Assembly (NCBI RefSeq): GCF_000172415.1
Contig: NZ_ABLD01000005.1
Location: 372,001-436,000 of the forward strand
DNA: 64,000 nt
Source of the DNA: Paraburkholderia graminis C4D1M
GTDB taxonomy: Bacteria; Pseudomonadota; Gammaproteobacteria; Burkholderiales; Burkholderiaceae
Reading direction: 5' to 3'
This document shows positions 1 through 9,094 of this stretch, piece after piece. Position 1 is the first letter of the stretch; each line of letters begins with the position of its first letter. Position numbers and translations under genes: made by a program. Below the pieces are notes generated by a model. The model ran no database searches. It was not told the DNA's origin and worked only from the letters and a program-made list of their open reading frames with translations.

Positions 1-188
1 TTGCGTTCGAGCAGGATGCCGGTGATCAGAAAGCCGCTCAGCACGAAGAACAGATCGACGCCCATCCACAGCGGCGCTTTCAATGCGTGCTGCGCGAACA
101 CCGCGAGCACGGCGATCGCACGCAAGCCGTCGAGCTGCACGATGCGGCGTGAATGAGAAGGCGCTATGGGCAGGGCGCTAGCAGTCAT
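1..188 (-). CDS. Acyltransferase 3 family protein, N-terminal fragment
   Basis: The gene reads leftward off the window edge, so only about the first 62 residues are seen. They contain the N-terminal signature of integral-membrane acyltransferase 3 (OafA/NodX-like) proteins: a short basic tail, QLDGLRAIAVLAVFAQH around residues 18-34, then a second hydrophobic segment DLFFVLSGFLITGILLER. The His after the first membrane helix is the conserved putative catalytic residue of the family. Members acetylate or otherwise acylate sugars of surface polysaccharides. The start (ATG at 188) is the first in-frame codon after a stop. The gene is divergent from the exopolysaccharide genes to its right and probably modifies the same polymer; the position would fit bceO of the cepacian bce-II cluster. 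The C-terminal part cannot be judged. Confidence 0.8.
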   Translation of the reverse strand, partial: MTASALPIAPSHSRRIVQLDGLRAIAVLAVFAQHALKAPLWMGVDLFFVLSGFLITGILLER

Positions 189-894
189 GAACCGTCCATG
201 GTGTGAAGCGGATAAAGCCGCGAGAAGCCGCAAGGCATTGCGAAAGACGCGTCGCGCCGATAACGGCCGCGATCCGGAGCGCAATCGGAATGCAATCCGG
301 CTGCAATCGATTCTAGGCAAAAGAAAATCGCGAAAAAACGCGAATGAAATGGATAAGTGAATCAGATTGCAACAGGGTGTTTCGTTATCCATTTGAAGGC
401 GGTTTTCATGCTTGTCTTGTACCCGGAGCCCGAGTCCGAGTTCATGCGTGAATTCGCCGGATCGGTGAAGCGGAGTCGGTAAAACATGGGCTCATGCATC
501 CGCAAGCGTGCTCCTTATACAGCATGGCACGGCCAAATTTTCTTTTAATCCATTTTTAAATCGATTTCTTTATCCCGGTATAAAGCCGGGAATATTTTTG
601 AATTATTTTTGATTTTCGTCGCCGACTTTTGTACGCGTAATGTGAACCGTGCGGATTGGGCGGCCAAGGACGGCGCGTGCGCCGAGCACCGCATTTCGAC
701 GTGGCTTATGCGGCCTGCGTGGCATAGGCGAACGTTCGCGCTTCGTCTTTCATCGGCAACTTGCGGCGCATGCCGTCACCTTCATTGAATGCCTGTGTGT
801 GCGGATAGCAGCGTAAGTCTGTGACGCTCGCGCGCGCTCGCCTATCAGCCTCATGGTTTTAAAGCATCGATCCGCATCGACTGGAGGACATACC
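189..894. promoter_or_regulatory. Divergent control region of the exopolysaccharide locus, with AT-rich core
   Basis: No convincing gene is seen in these 700 bases. Roughly 525-625 is far richer in A and T than anything around it (runs such as TTTTAATCCATTTTTAAA), which is where promoters for the two divergent transcripts would be expected. Inside it, 573-591 forms a small inverted repeat (TCCCGG, 7-base loop, CCGGGA) followed by a T-rich tract, either a weak terminator or a protein site. A nucleoid protein of the H-NS/Bv3F type could act on such a tract, but that is inference. Confidence 0.45.
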
Positions 895-3096
895 TTGCTG
901 CGCTTCACGTTCAAACGCCGTCTCGCGATATTCGCGTGCGCTGCCGGGCTGGCCGCTCTATCGGCCGGCTCGATCGCGCGTGCCGAAACGGCGTTGAACG
1001 CTAAGACGTCGTGGATCGGCAATACGTTCGGCTTCGGCGACGGCACCTGGACGCAAATCAACATCACGGCAATTGCCGTCGCGCCCGACGGCAAGGTCTA
1101 TACGAATGCGCCGTGGGACGAAAGCGGTGCGGAGGCGAGCGTCTATCAGAACGGCAAGATGCTCGGCTTCGCAGGCGGCACGCACGGCTGGGGCAACAGC
1201 GGCGGCAATGCAATCGCGATCAATCGCAAGTACGCGTTTGTCGCAATTGCAGTCGGCAACGAAAAAGGCCGGCTCGTACAGCCGGGCGTGTGGCCGGAAA
1301 AGGGCAAGCAGTGGTTCGGCATCTCGCGCCGGCAGATCGCCGATCCGAAACGCGCCGCACCGTTTCAGCCTGCGGCGAAGAGCGCCGATCCGCATGCGCA
1401 ACTCGCCGCCGGCTTCCTGATGATGAACGAAGTGCCGACCGGCACGAGCGCCGAAATCGGCGGACTCGCGGCGAGCGAAACGACGCTCTACGCGGCGAAC
1501 ACCGCGCGCGATCGCATCGAGGTGTACGACGCGGAATCGATGCAGCAGAAGACCACGTGGAGCGTGCACGAACCGGGCCGCCTCGCGCTTGCGCCGGACG
1601 GCACGCTATGGGTGCTGAGCGGCACGCGCAACGATCGCGCGCCGCATGTGGAGCACTACACGTCGAGCGGAAAACGCATCGACGAGAACTTAGAACTGCC
1701 CGCCGATACGCTCGCGGTCGACGTCGCCGTCGATGCAACAGGCCGTGTGCTGATCGCCGATAACGGCCCGCGTCAGCAGGTGCTGTTCTTCAGCAAGAAG
1801 GAAGGGCGCTACGAAGAGAGCGGTTCGCTCGGCGAGCGCGGCGGCATTTTTAGCGGCGTCGTCGGAAGGCCAGGACCGCGGCGTTTTAACGGACTCACCG
1901 GTGTGGGCGTGGATGCGCGCGGCAATGTGTACGTGTCGACCAACGGCATCGGTCCGCGCTATGAGCCGATCGGCGCGGGCCTTGGCGCGACGCTCGAAAG
2001 CTACGCGCCGGACGGCAAACAGAACTGGCTCGTTCAGGGACTGCTTTTCGTCGACGGCGCGTGGATAGATCCGTCGCGACCGGACAGCGTTTATACCGGC
2101 AATAAGCGCTTCCAACTCGACCTCTCGAAACCCGCGGGGCAGGACTGGAAATATGTCGGATTCCTGTCTAACCGATTCAAGTATCCCGACGATCCGGTCT
2201 TTCACACCGACCAGTATCCGGGCCTGCCGATTGCCCGCAAGCTGAAGGGCCGCACGTTTCTGTATTTGACGGACATGTATGCGGATCATCTGAAGATCTA
2301 TCGCTTCGATCCGCAACGCGACGGCGAGACTGCGATTCCGTCGGGCTTTATCGCGGGCCGCGAGCGTGCGGTCGCGAAGGTGCCGAACGCGCCGCCGGGC
2401 GGCGACTGGATCTGGCGCGACGCAAACGGCGACGGCAAATTCAATTCCGACGAGTTCGCGCTCAACACAACCGGCACGAAGCTCGCGGGTGGCTGGGGCT
2501 GGTGGGTCGACAGCGCCGGCGACATCTGGCGCACACGCGATACGAAGGGCATTTATCGCTTCCGCTTCGGTGGCATCGATGCGAAGGGCAACCCGCTCTA
2601 TTCGTATTCGGACCTCACGCAATACCCGGTGCCGCAACCGTTCGCCGAGCTGCATCGCGCGATTTACGAACCCGACACCGACACGCTGTACGTGACCGGT
2701 TATACGCCGGACACGCCGGCCGACCGCGGCTTCTGGAAGGAAGTGGGCCGCGTGCTCGTGCGCTACGACAAGTGGTCGAGCGGCAAGCCGGTGCAGCGCT
2801 ATTCGATCACGCTCCCCTGGCAGACGCAGAGCAAACCCATCGCGACGATTATCGGCCTCACGGTCGAAGGGCAATACATCTTCGGCGTCGAACCCGTGGG
2901 CGCCGTGCACGTGTGGGACAAGGACAACGGCCGTGAACTCGGCGTGATTCGGCCGGGGCCAGAAGTAGGCCGCGCGTCGGGCTGGGTCGACGTGCCCAAC
3001 GGCATCAGCGCGGCGAAGCGGAGCAACGGCGAGTACCTCGTGTTCGTCGAGGAAGACGCGCGCGGCAAGGTGCTCATGTACCGCTGGAAACCGTGA
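895..3096 (+). CDS. Secreted beta-propeller (NHL-like) protein of exopolysaccharide cluster
   Basis: The TTG at 895 is preferred because GGAGG (883-887) sits seven bases before it and translation then begins with a clean signal peptide (basic FKRR, hydrophobic stretch, cleavage near SIARA-ET). An in-frame ATG at 853 has no ribosome site. The roughly 705-residue mature protein shows repeated blade-like segments (for example ALAPDGTLWVLSG, VAVDATGRVLIADNG, VGVDARGNVYVSTNG) typical of NHL/SMP-30-type propellers, and an EF-hand-like DANGDGKFNSDE segment that could bind calcium. No catalytic motif is evident. It overlaps the flippase gene by four bases (GTGA), so it belongs to the polysaccharide operon; bceP is the likely positional counterpart. 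Its role in polymer export, binding or trimming is unknown. Confidence 0.7.
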   Translation: MLRFTFKRRLAIFACAAGLAALSAGSIARAETALNAKTSWIGNTFGFGDGTWTQINITAIAVAPDGKVYTNAPWDESGAEASVYQNGKMLGFAGGTHGWGNSGGNAIAINRKYAFVAIAVGNEKGRLVQPGVWPEKGKQWFGISRRQIADPKRAAPFQPAAKSADPHAQLAAGFLMMNEVPTGTSAEIGGLAASETTLYAANTARDRIEVYDAESMQQKTTWSVHEPGRLALAPDGTLWVLSGTRNDRAPHVEHYTSSGKRIDENLELPADTLAVDVAVDATGRVLIADNGPRQQVLFFSKKEGRYEESGSLGERGGIFSGVVGRPGPRRFNGLTGVGVDARGNVYVSTNGIGPRYEPIGAGLGATLESYAPDGKQNWLVQGLLFVDGAWIDPSRPDSVYTGNKRFQLDLSKPAGQDWKYVGFLSNRFKYPDDPVFHTDQYPGLPIARKLKGRTFLYLTDMYADHLKIYRFDPQRDGETAIPSGFIAGRERAVAKVPNAPPGGDWIWRDANGDGKFNSDEFALNTTGTKLAGGWGWWVDSAGDIWRTRDTKGIYRFRFGGIDAKGNPLYSYSDLTQYPVPQPFAELHRAIYEPDTDTLYVTGYTPDTPADRGFWKEVGRVLVRYDKWSSGKPVQRYSITLPWQTQSKPIATIIGLTVEGQYIFGVEPVGAVHVWDKDNGRELGVIRPGPEVGRASGWVDVPNGISAAKRSNGEYLVFVEEDARGKVLMYRWKP

Positions 3097-4598
3097 CGAA
3101 TTACCAATCGCAGTCGAACCCAGGGCATCCGATGGACAAAGGCATTCTCAAGAACGTAGCGATCAATTTCTTCGGCCTCGTGCTGCCGACTTTCGTCTCG
3201 CTCGTGACCGTGCCGTCGTATATCAAACTGCTGGGCGTCGAGCGCTATGGCGTGATCAGTCTCGTGTGGACGCTGATCGGCTACTTCGGCATTCTCGATC
3301 TCGGCATGAGCATGGCCGCGCAGAATCACATTTCGAAAGCGCGCGCATCGGGCGACAAGGACGAAAGCGCGCGCGTGTTCTGGAGCGCGACGTGGCTCAA
3401 TCTCGGGACCGGTGTAATCGGCGGACTGATTATTTATTTCGGCGCGTTTCTGTACACCGCGTATTTCACGAAGGTATCGCCGGAACTGCAGCACGAGGTC
3501 TACATGGCGTTGCCGTGGCTCGCGGTGGCGATTCCGCTGGCCAATGTCTCGTGGGTATTCGCAGGCGCGATCAACGGCGCGGAACGCTTCGGCGTCTACA
3601 ACACGAATCAGACGATCGGCACTTTCCTGTTCCAGCTCCTGCCGCTCGGCGCGGCGCTCTGGCTCGGCGCGAATTTGCAGAACGTGCTCGCGGCCGCAGT
3701 ATTCGCACGCATACTCGCCGCGATCCTGCTCGGCCGTTCGGCGCTAAAAGTGCTTGAAATACGCAGTATTCTGCCGCCGCAGCTCGGCGTGGCGAAGGGG
3801 CTTTTCAACTTCGGCGGCTGGATGCTGATTGCGAGCGTCACCAACATGATCGCCGAATCGCTCGACCGCGTGATGCTCGGCACTAGTCTCGGCGCGCGCT
3901 TCGTCACGTATTACACGGTGCCGCAAAACCTCGTCACGCGTTTGAACATCGTGCCGACCGCGATGGTGCGCACGCTGTTTCCAAGGCTCTCCGCTGTCGG
4001 CCGCGCGGACGCCGACACCATCACGCAGCAATCGCTCGAATTTCTCAACGGCGTGTTCACGCCCGTCGCGCTGATCGCGATGCTCGTGCTCGAACCGTTT
4101 TTGCATCTATGGGTGGGCAATGAGATTGCGACCGTCGCGGCGCCGGTGGGACGCATCATGATCGTCGCCGTCTGGCTCGTCGGCCAGGCGAACGTGACGC
4201 GCATCCTGATCCAGTCGCAGGTCAATCCGGCCACGGCCGCACGCGTCGGTCTCTTCGAATTGCCCTTGTTTGCAGGGGCTTTGTGGTTCGGCATCGCGCA
4301 TTTCGGACTGACCGGCGCGGCGATCGCGGTGGCCGGCCGCGCACTTTTCGACTACGTCGTGCTGCTGCGGCTCTCCGCAATCCGCGCGCGGCAGATCGCG
4401 CTCGACATGCTCGCTCACCTCGTTTTCCTGCTGGCGAGCCTCTGGCTCTCCGGCTTCCTGCCCGGCCTCGCGATGGCGATTGTCGCCGGCGTGCTGATGG
4501 TCGGCGCGAACATCGCCTGGTCCATCACGATGACTCCCGCATTGCGCGATCTAGCGCGTTCACTGCTGTTGCGACTGAATCCGAGGAAAAGCGCATGA
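3093..4598 (+). CDS. bceQ: Wzx-type polysaccharide flippase
   Basis: This is a roughly 500-residue, almost wholly hydrophobic protein with about 12-14 membrane segments. It opens with the typical KGILKNVAINFFGLVLP start of RfbX/Wzx polysaccharide-repeat-unit flippases (MOP superfamily). It would move the lipid-linked repeat unit across the inner membrane. The GTG at 3093 overlaps the preceding stop as GTGA, suggesting translational coupling. An in-frame ATG at 3132 (MDKGILK) is an equally reasonable start and better fits family N termini. The end overlaps the glycosyltransferase start by four bases (ATGA). The symbol is by gene order and family with the cepacian bce-II cluster, not by a sequence search. 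Confidence 0.85.
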   Translation: MTNYQSQSNPGHPMDKGILKNVAINFFGLVLPTFVSLVTVPSYIKLLGVERYGVISLVWTLIGYFGILDLGMSMAAQNHISKARASGDKDESARVFWSATWLNLGTGVIGGLIIYFGAFLYTAYFTKVSPELQHEVYMALPWLAVAIPLANVSWVFAGAINGAERFGVYNTNQTIGTFLFQLLPLGAALWLGANLQNVLAAAVFARILAAILLGRSALKVLEIRSILPPQLGVAKGLFNFGGWMLIASVTNMIAESLDRVMLGTSLGARFVTYYTVPQNLVTRLNIVPTAMVRTLFPRLSAVGRADADTITQQSLEFLNGVFTPVALIAMLVLEPFLHLWVGNEIATVAAPVGRIMIVAVWLVGQANVTRILIQSQVNPATAARVGLFELPLFAGALWFGIAHFGLTGAAIAVAGRALFDYVVLLRLSAIRARQIALDMLAHLVFLLASLWLSGFLPGLAMAIVAGVLMVGANIAWSITMTPALRDLARSLLLRLNPRKSA

Positions 4599-7069
4599 AC
4601 CACGAAGTCCTTGAAGAAGCCGTGCTGCAACCGCCGACGCGCAGCGCACTGGCCGAACTGACCACGGCTCCCGCTATAGGCACGCCTTCGCGCACCGCAT
4701 CGCGCGACAATAAAACCGTGCGCGTCGCGATCGTGCACGACTGGCTCGTCACCTATGCAGGCGCGGAGAAGGTGCTGGAACAGATCGTCGCGTGCTTTCC
4801 GGACGCGGACCTCTTCAGCCTCGTTGATTTTCTCGACGACCGCAGCTTCCTGCGCGGCAAGCCCGTGACCACGTCGTTTATCCAGAAGCTGCCGCTCGCA
4901 CGCACGAAGTACCGCACCTATCTGCCGCTGATGCCGCTCGCCATCGAGCAACTCGATGTGTCCGCGTACGACGTCGTGATCTCGAGCAGCCACGCGGTGG
5001 CGAAGGGCATTCTCACCGGTCCCGACCAGGTGCATATCAGCTACGTGCATTCGCCGATTCGTTATGCGTGGGATTTGCAGCATCAGTACTTGCAGCAGTC
5101 GAAATTGACGAGCGGCCTCAAGTCCGCGATGGCGCGGCTGATTCTGCATTACATCCGCAACTGGGACATCCGCACGGCGAATTCCGTGGATGGCTTTATC
5201 GCGAACTCGGAGTTCATCGCGCGGCGCATCAAGAAGGTTTATCAGCGCGATGCGCAAGTGATCTTTCCGCCCGTCGACGTCGATGCTTTCACGCTATGCA
5301 CGGAGAAGGACGACTTTTATCTGACCGCGTCGCGCATGGTGCCGTACAAGAAGATCGATCTGATCGTCGAGGCGTTCGCGCGTATGCCCGAGCGCAAACT
5401 CGTCGTGATCGGCGACGGTCCCGAGATGCAGAAGATCCGCGCGAAGGCCGGCGCGAATGTCGAGATCATGGGCTATCAGCCGTTCGAGGTGCTCAAGGAC
5501 CGGATGAGCCGCGCGAAGGCGTTCGTGTTCGCCGCCGAGGAGGACTTCGGCATTTCGGTGGTGGAGGCGCAGGCGTGCGGGACGCCGGTGATCGCGTACG
5601 GCAAGGGCGGAGCGCTCGAAACCGTGCGCGACGTGGCCGAGCCGCGCGCGACCGGCATGTTCTTCGACGAGCAAAGCGCGGACTCGATCATTGCCGCGGT
5701 CGAGCGTTTCGACGCACACGTGAAGCGTTTTTCGCCGCTGGACTGCCGCGCGAACGCCGAGCGTTTCTCCGCGGCCAATTTCCGCGAGCGCCTTTTCGCC
5801 CATGTGCGCGCTGCTGTCCCCGCGCTGCGCAACGCGACGCTGTCGCCGTACATGCCGTATGTACCGGAGCGCGCCGGGCCTACGGCGAACGCGCCGCGCA
5901 TTCTCGCGGTCGATCAAAGCGGCGTGCTCGGCGGCGCCGAATTGTCGCTGCTCGAGATCGTCAAGGCGCTGCGTTCGCGCATCGAGGTCGTGCTGTTCGA
6001 CGACGGCCCGTTCCGCACCGCACTCGACAAAGCGGGCGTGAGCGTCGAGGTGCTCGACGCCGGCGCGCTGCGCAACGTGCGCAAGCAGGGCGGCTCGCTG
6101 CCGAAGGGCGCGGCGCTGAAGGGTTTGTTGTCGCTCGTTCGGGCGACGGCCAAACGCGCGCGCAATGCGCAGGTGATCTATGCGAACACGCAGCGCGCGA
6201 TGGTGATCGGCGCGGTCGCGGGCAAGCTCGCGAGGCGGCCGGTGGTCTGGCATCTGCGCGACATCGTGAGTCCCGAGCATTTCGGCGGCAAGCAGCTTGC
6301 GATCATCAAGTGGTGCGCGCGCCTCGGCCTTAGCCATGTGATCGCGAATTCGGCGGCATCGGCGCGTGCCTTTGCCGAACTCACGCAGTTCGACGACAAG
6401 CGTATCGACGTCGTATTCAACGGCATTTCCGCAGCCCCGTTCGACGCGTTGCGCGACGTGCCGCAAGCGACGCTGCGCGAGCGCCTGAACCTGCCGCAGG
6501 ATGCGTTTCTGGTCGGCTCGTTCAGCCGGCTCGCGCGCTGGAAAGGCCAGCATGTGCTGCTCGAAGCGATGGTCCTCAATCCGCACATGCACGCGGTGCT
6601 GGTCGGCGCGCCGCTCTTCGGCGAGGATCAGTACGAGATCGAACTGCATGCGTTCGTCGCGGCGAACAAGCTCGGTGGCCGCGTGCATTTCCTCGGCTTT
6701 CAGCACGATATTCCGGCGTGCATGTGTGCCGTCGATGCGGTCGTGCATACGTCGATCACGCCCGAGCCGTTCGGCCGCGTGATCGTCGAAGGCATGCTCG
6801 CGCAGCGGCCCGTGGTGGCCGCACGCGCGGGCGGCGTGCTGGAGATCGTCGACGACTACGAGAACGGCGTGCTGTGCACGCCGGGCGATGCGCACGCGCT
6901 GGCCGACGCGTTGGCCGAACTGCGCTCGAATGCGGAACTGCGCGAGAGGCTCGTTAAAAACGGCTACAGGACGGCGCTGAGCCGTTTCGGCACGGAAGCG
7001 TATGTCGAGAGCGTCGAGCGGATTCTGAGGCGCGTGGCGGCGTCGGCGAAGAAGTCTGCGGATGCGTGA
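4595..7069 (+). CDS. bceR: Two-domain GT4 glycosyltransferase (fused)
   Basis: The start ATG at 4595 overlaps the flippase stop and follows GAGGAAA. The 824 residues contain two complete GT-B/GT4 glycosyltransferases in tandem. The first is about residues 42-410 (VRVAIVHDWL start, acceptor-side HSPIRYAWD, donor site EEDFGISVVEAQACGTP near 313-330). The second is about 433-824 (ILAVDQSGVLGGAELSLLE start, donor site PEPFGRVIVEGMLAQRP near 722-740). Both keep an E-x7-E type donor signature, so both are probably active, which would let one polypeptide add two sugars to the repeat unit at the cytoplasmic face. The N-terminal 40 residues look disordered. Cluster position matches bceR. Which sugars are transferred cannot be told. 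Confidence 0.85.
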   Translation: MNHEVLEEAVLQPPTRSALAELTTAPAIGTPSRTASRDNKTVRVAIVHDWLVTYAGAEKVLEQIVACFPDADLFSLVDFLDDRSFLRGKPVTTSFIQKLPLARTKYRTYLPLMPLAIEQLDVSAYDVVISSSHAVAKGILTGPDQVHISYVHSPIRYAWDLQHQYLQQSKLTSGLKSAMARLILHYIRNWDIRTANSVDGFIANSEFIARRIKKVYQRDAQVIFPPVDVDAFTLCTEKDDFYLTASRMVPYKKIDLIVEAFARMPERKLVVIGDGPEMQKIRAKAGANVEIMGYQPFEVLKDRMSRAKAFVFAAEEDFGISVVEAQACGTPVIAYGKGGALETVRDVAEPRATGMFFDEQSADSIIAAVERFDAHVKRFSPLDCRANAERFSAANFRERLFAHVRAAVPALRNATLSPYMPYVPERAGPTANAPRILAVDQSGVLGGAELSLLEIVKALRSRIEVVLFDDGPFRTALDKAGVSVEVLDAGALRNVRKQGGSLPKGAALKGLLSLVRATAKRARNAQVIYANTQRAMVIGAVAGKLARRPVVWHLRDIVSPEHFGGKQLAIIKWCARLGLSHVIANSAASARAFAELTQFDDKRIDVVFNGISAAPFDALRDVPQATLRERLNLPQDAFLVGSFSRLARWKGQHVLLEAMVLNPHMHAVLVGAPLFGEDQYEIELHAFVAANKLGGRVHFLGFQHDIPACMCAVDAVVHTSITPEPFGRVIVEGMLAQRPVVAARAGGVLEIVDDYENGVLCTPGDAHALADALAELRSNAELRERLVKNGYRTALSRFGTEAYVESVERILRRVAASAKKSADA

Positions 7070-7184
7070 CGCTTGAGGAAGGGACGGCGCTCGCGATTTT
7101 GAGCGCCGCTTGCGTGAAAGAAAGAAAGCGGAGCATGAGTCAGCGACGAACTCGCCGGCCTTGCTCCGTTTTTTTTCAGGAACG

Positions 7185-8420
7185 TTACAGCGCGCTTTTC
7201 GTTTTCGGTTTGAAACTGGCCGACCACTTCATCGCCGGCAATTCGACGAGACGATAGAACACATACGCGGCAGGCACCGCGACGAGCATGTACCCGAACG
7301 ACGGCCAGATCGACATCTGCAACGACGAGCGGAACAGCAGCGACGAGAGCAGCACGAAGATCGGCAGATGAATCAGATACAGCGAGAAGCTGAAGTCGCC
7401 GAAGCGCGACAGCAGCCGCAGGCCCCAACCGGCGCGGCCGCTGCCGTTGCCCTTATTGCGGTCGTTGGGTTCCAACGCCTTGTACAGATAGAACGCGAAG
7501 CCGATCGCCCACAACTGGAACGCACCGTACTGACCGAAATGAAACGCCGCGCAGCCGAGCGCGATGCAGGCCGCCGCGAGCGCGTAAAGCCACCGCGACG
7601 AACGCGTTTGCAACACGCTGTGCGCCTTCGCGTCGGCGATCCATGCGCCGAGCGTCCACGAAAACCAGTATGACGTGAAGAACTGAATGTCGTGCCGCTC
7701 GAGCGCATAAGCCGACACGACATTGACCACGCCGACTATCGCGAGCACCGACGTCATGCCAATGCGCCGGCGCAGTGCGAACAGCAGCGGATAGATCGCA
7801 TAGAACTGCACTTCGAGCGAGAGCGTCCACAGCGCGCCGTTCGATCCATAGGTCTTGCCGGCCACGCCTTGCAGCGAAAACAGATTGACGAGAAATGCCT
7901 CGAGGCCGATCTCGCGAATCTTGTGGCTCACAGGCGGCAATTGCAGACTGAACCAGTCGAGTGCGAACGTCAGCAGCAATGCCGCGAGCAGCACCGGATA
8001 GATGCGCGCAAAGCGGCGCACCCAGAAGTTCGCCGCGCCGAGCCGGTAAGCGGGATTGGCGGCGAGCCGCAATGCAGCGCTGCGATGAATGCAGTAGCCG
8101 CTGATCACGAAGAAAATCGGCACGCCGGCCGAGCCCCACGCAATCGGAAAGGTCAGATAGGCGGCAATCGTATTCAGGCTGAATGAATGACCGGCGTTCT
8201 GGTGAAAGGCCTGCATGCCGACCCATTCGATCTGCCGGCAATGGAAGTACGCGACGAGCAGCGCGGCGAAGCCTCGCATTGCGTCGATCACATGTTCCTT
8301 GCCGGCGCTGTCGGCGCGCGCGTCGCTTTGCGCGCGCGGCGCGGCAAGTTTTGCCGCGGGTTTTGAGGTAGGAGACAGGGGCAGGGATGAGCCGGCGGCA
8401 TCCAGTGCTGAGTCGCTCAT
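7185..8420 (-). CDS. Acyltransferase 3 family membrane protein
   Basis: An integral-membrane acyltransferase of 411 residues (acyltransferase 3/OafA-like). After a disordered Ala/Ser/Pro-rich head it has HVIDAMRGFAALLVAYFHCR, the conserved R-x10-H region of the family. It then has VPIFFVISGYCIHRS and about ten membrane helices, including LWTLSLEVQFYAIYPLL. The ATG at 8420 is chosen over an upstream in-frame ATG because AAAGGA lies just before it. The protein is convergent with the double glycosyltransferase and is expected to acylate the exopolysaccharide; bceS is the positional match. The C-terminal helix PSFGYMLVAVPAAYVFYRLVE closes the fold, so the gene appears intact. Confidence 0.82.
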   Translation of the reverse strand: MSDSALDAAGSSLPLSPTSKPAAKLAAPRAQSDARADSAGKEHVIDAMRGFAALLVAYFHCRQIEWVGMQAFHQNAGHSFSLNTIAAYLTFPIAWGSAGVPIFFVISGYCIHRSAALRLAANPAYRLGAANFWVRRFARIYPVLLAALLLTFALDWFSLQLPPVSHKIREIGLEAFLVNLFSLQGVAGKTYGSNGALWTLSLEVQFYAIYPLLFALRRRIGMTSVLAIVGVVNVVSAYALERHDIQFFTSYWFSWTLGAWIADAKAHSVLQTRSSRWLYALAAACIALGCAAFHFGQYGAFQLWAIGFAFYLYKALEPNDRNKGNGSGRAGWGLRLLSRFGDFSFSLYLIHLPIFVLLSSLLFRSSLQMSIWPSFGYMLVAVPAAYVFYRLVELPAMKWSASFKPKTKSAL

Positions 8421-8654
8421 GCGCGGTCCTTTATTCGAAGTGGTGCAATGCGGATTCGCGCGATGCGCGCGCGGTGCATCACATGCTAGTGCACCGCGCG
8501 CACCAAAAATGGATAAAAAATCGGCCATATTCTCCATTAAAAAGGCCATTTTGTGACGAATTGTAATTACACATGACGAGCCGTATCGAATAATTATTTA
8601 TCCGTTTTGTCATGCTACTTTGAAGCACGGATTCTCCTGATGAGAGGTGAAGTC

Positions 8655-8810
8655 ATGAACCTGCATTTGCTGGCCGGCATCGCCGTGCTGCTGATCCTCG
8701 TCGCCGCCTCCGCCTACCGGGAAGCGCTGCGTAATGAGCCGATCCGCCGTTTTCGCATCAATCCGGGCAAGCTGCCGCAACTCGACGAAAACGAAGAAGC
8801 CCGTTCGTAA
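8655..8810 (+). CDS. Small single-pass membrane protein, unknown function
   Basis: A 51-residue protein starting at an ATG preceded by AGAGGTGA. Residues 2-18 form one hydrophobic helix (NLHLLAGIAVLLILVAA), followed by a charged tail rich in Arg and Pro and ending in acidic residues. It stands alone between the acyltransferase and galU, downstream of an AT-rich stretch (8520-8610) that may hold its promoter. I do not recognise the family. The good ribosome site and coding-like composition make it a likely real gene. Confidence 0.5.
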   Translation: MNLHLLAGIAVLLILVAASAYREALRNEPIRRFRINPGKLPQLDENEEARS

Positions 8811-9094
8811 AGCCGGCCGCGGCACGCCTCGTTGCGCACGGACTCGCGCGCGGCGCGAGAAAATCCACGAGTAAATTTTTCGCAACTGCTTAAAAATAAT
8901 TCGATTTTGCAATGTAATTGTTGCCTGTCTTGCGCATTACCCGCCGCTCCAATGGATGCAAACCGGTTTTATTAAGCATTGTTTGAGAAATTTCACGCGT
9001 GATCTCGCGTGGCTTTTTTGTTAGCCTTTCCGGCGACGTCGAGCGGCCGCCATGCCCGCGACACCAATTTCTAACCGATCTGGGAATGCCTACC

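Noticed and set aside
958..1569. Long reverse-strand open frames inside the beta-propeller gene
   Set aside because: They are antisense shadows of a high-GC gene; their translations are Arg/Ala-rich with no motif and no ribosome site.
5294..6895. A 533-codon antisense frame under the glycosyltransferase
   Set aside because: Same reason: shadow frame, Arg/His-rich translation, no start signals.
7086..7115. Inverted repeat CGGCGCTC/GAGCGCCG after the glycosyltransferase as a terminator
   Set aside because: The stem is plausible but there is no T tract after it on either strand.
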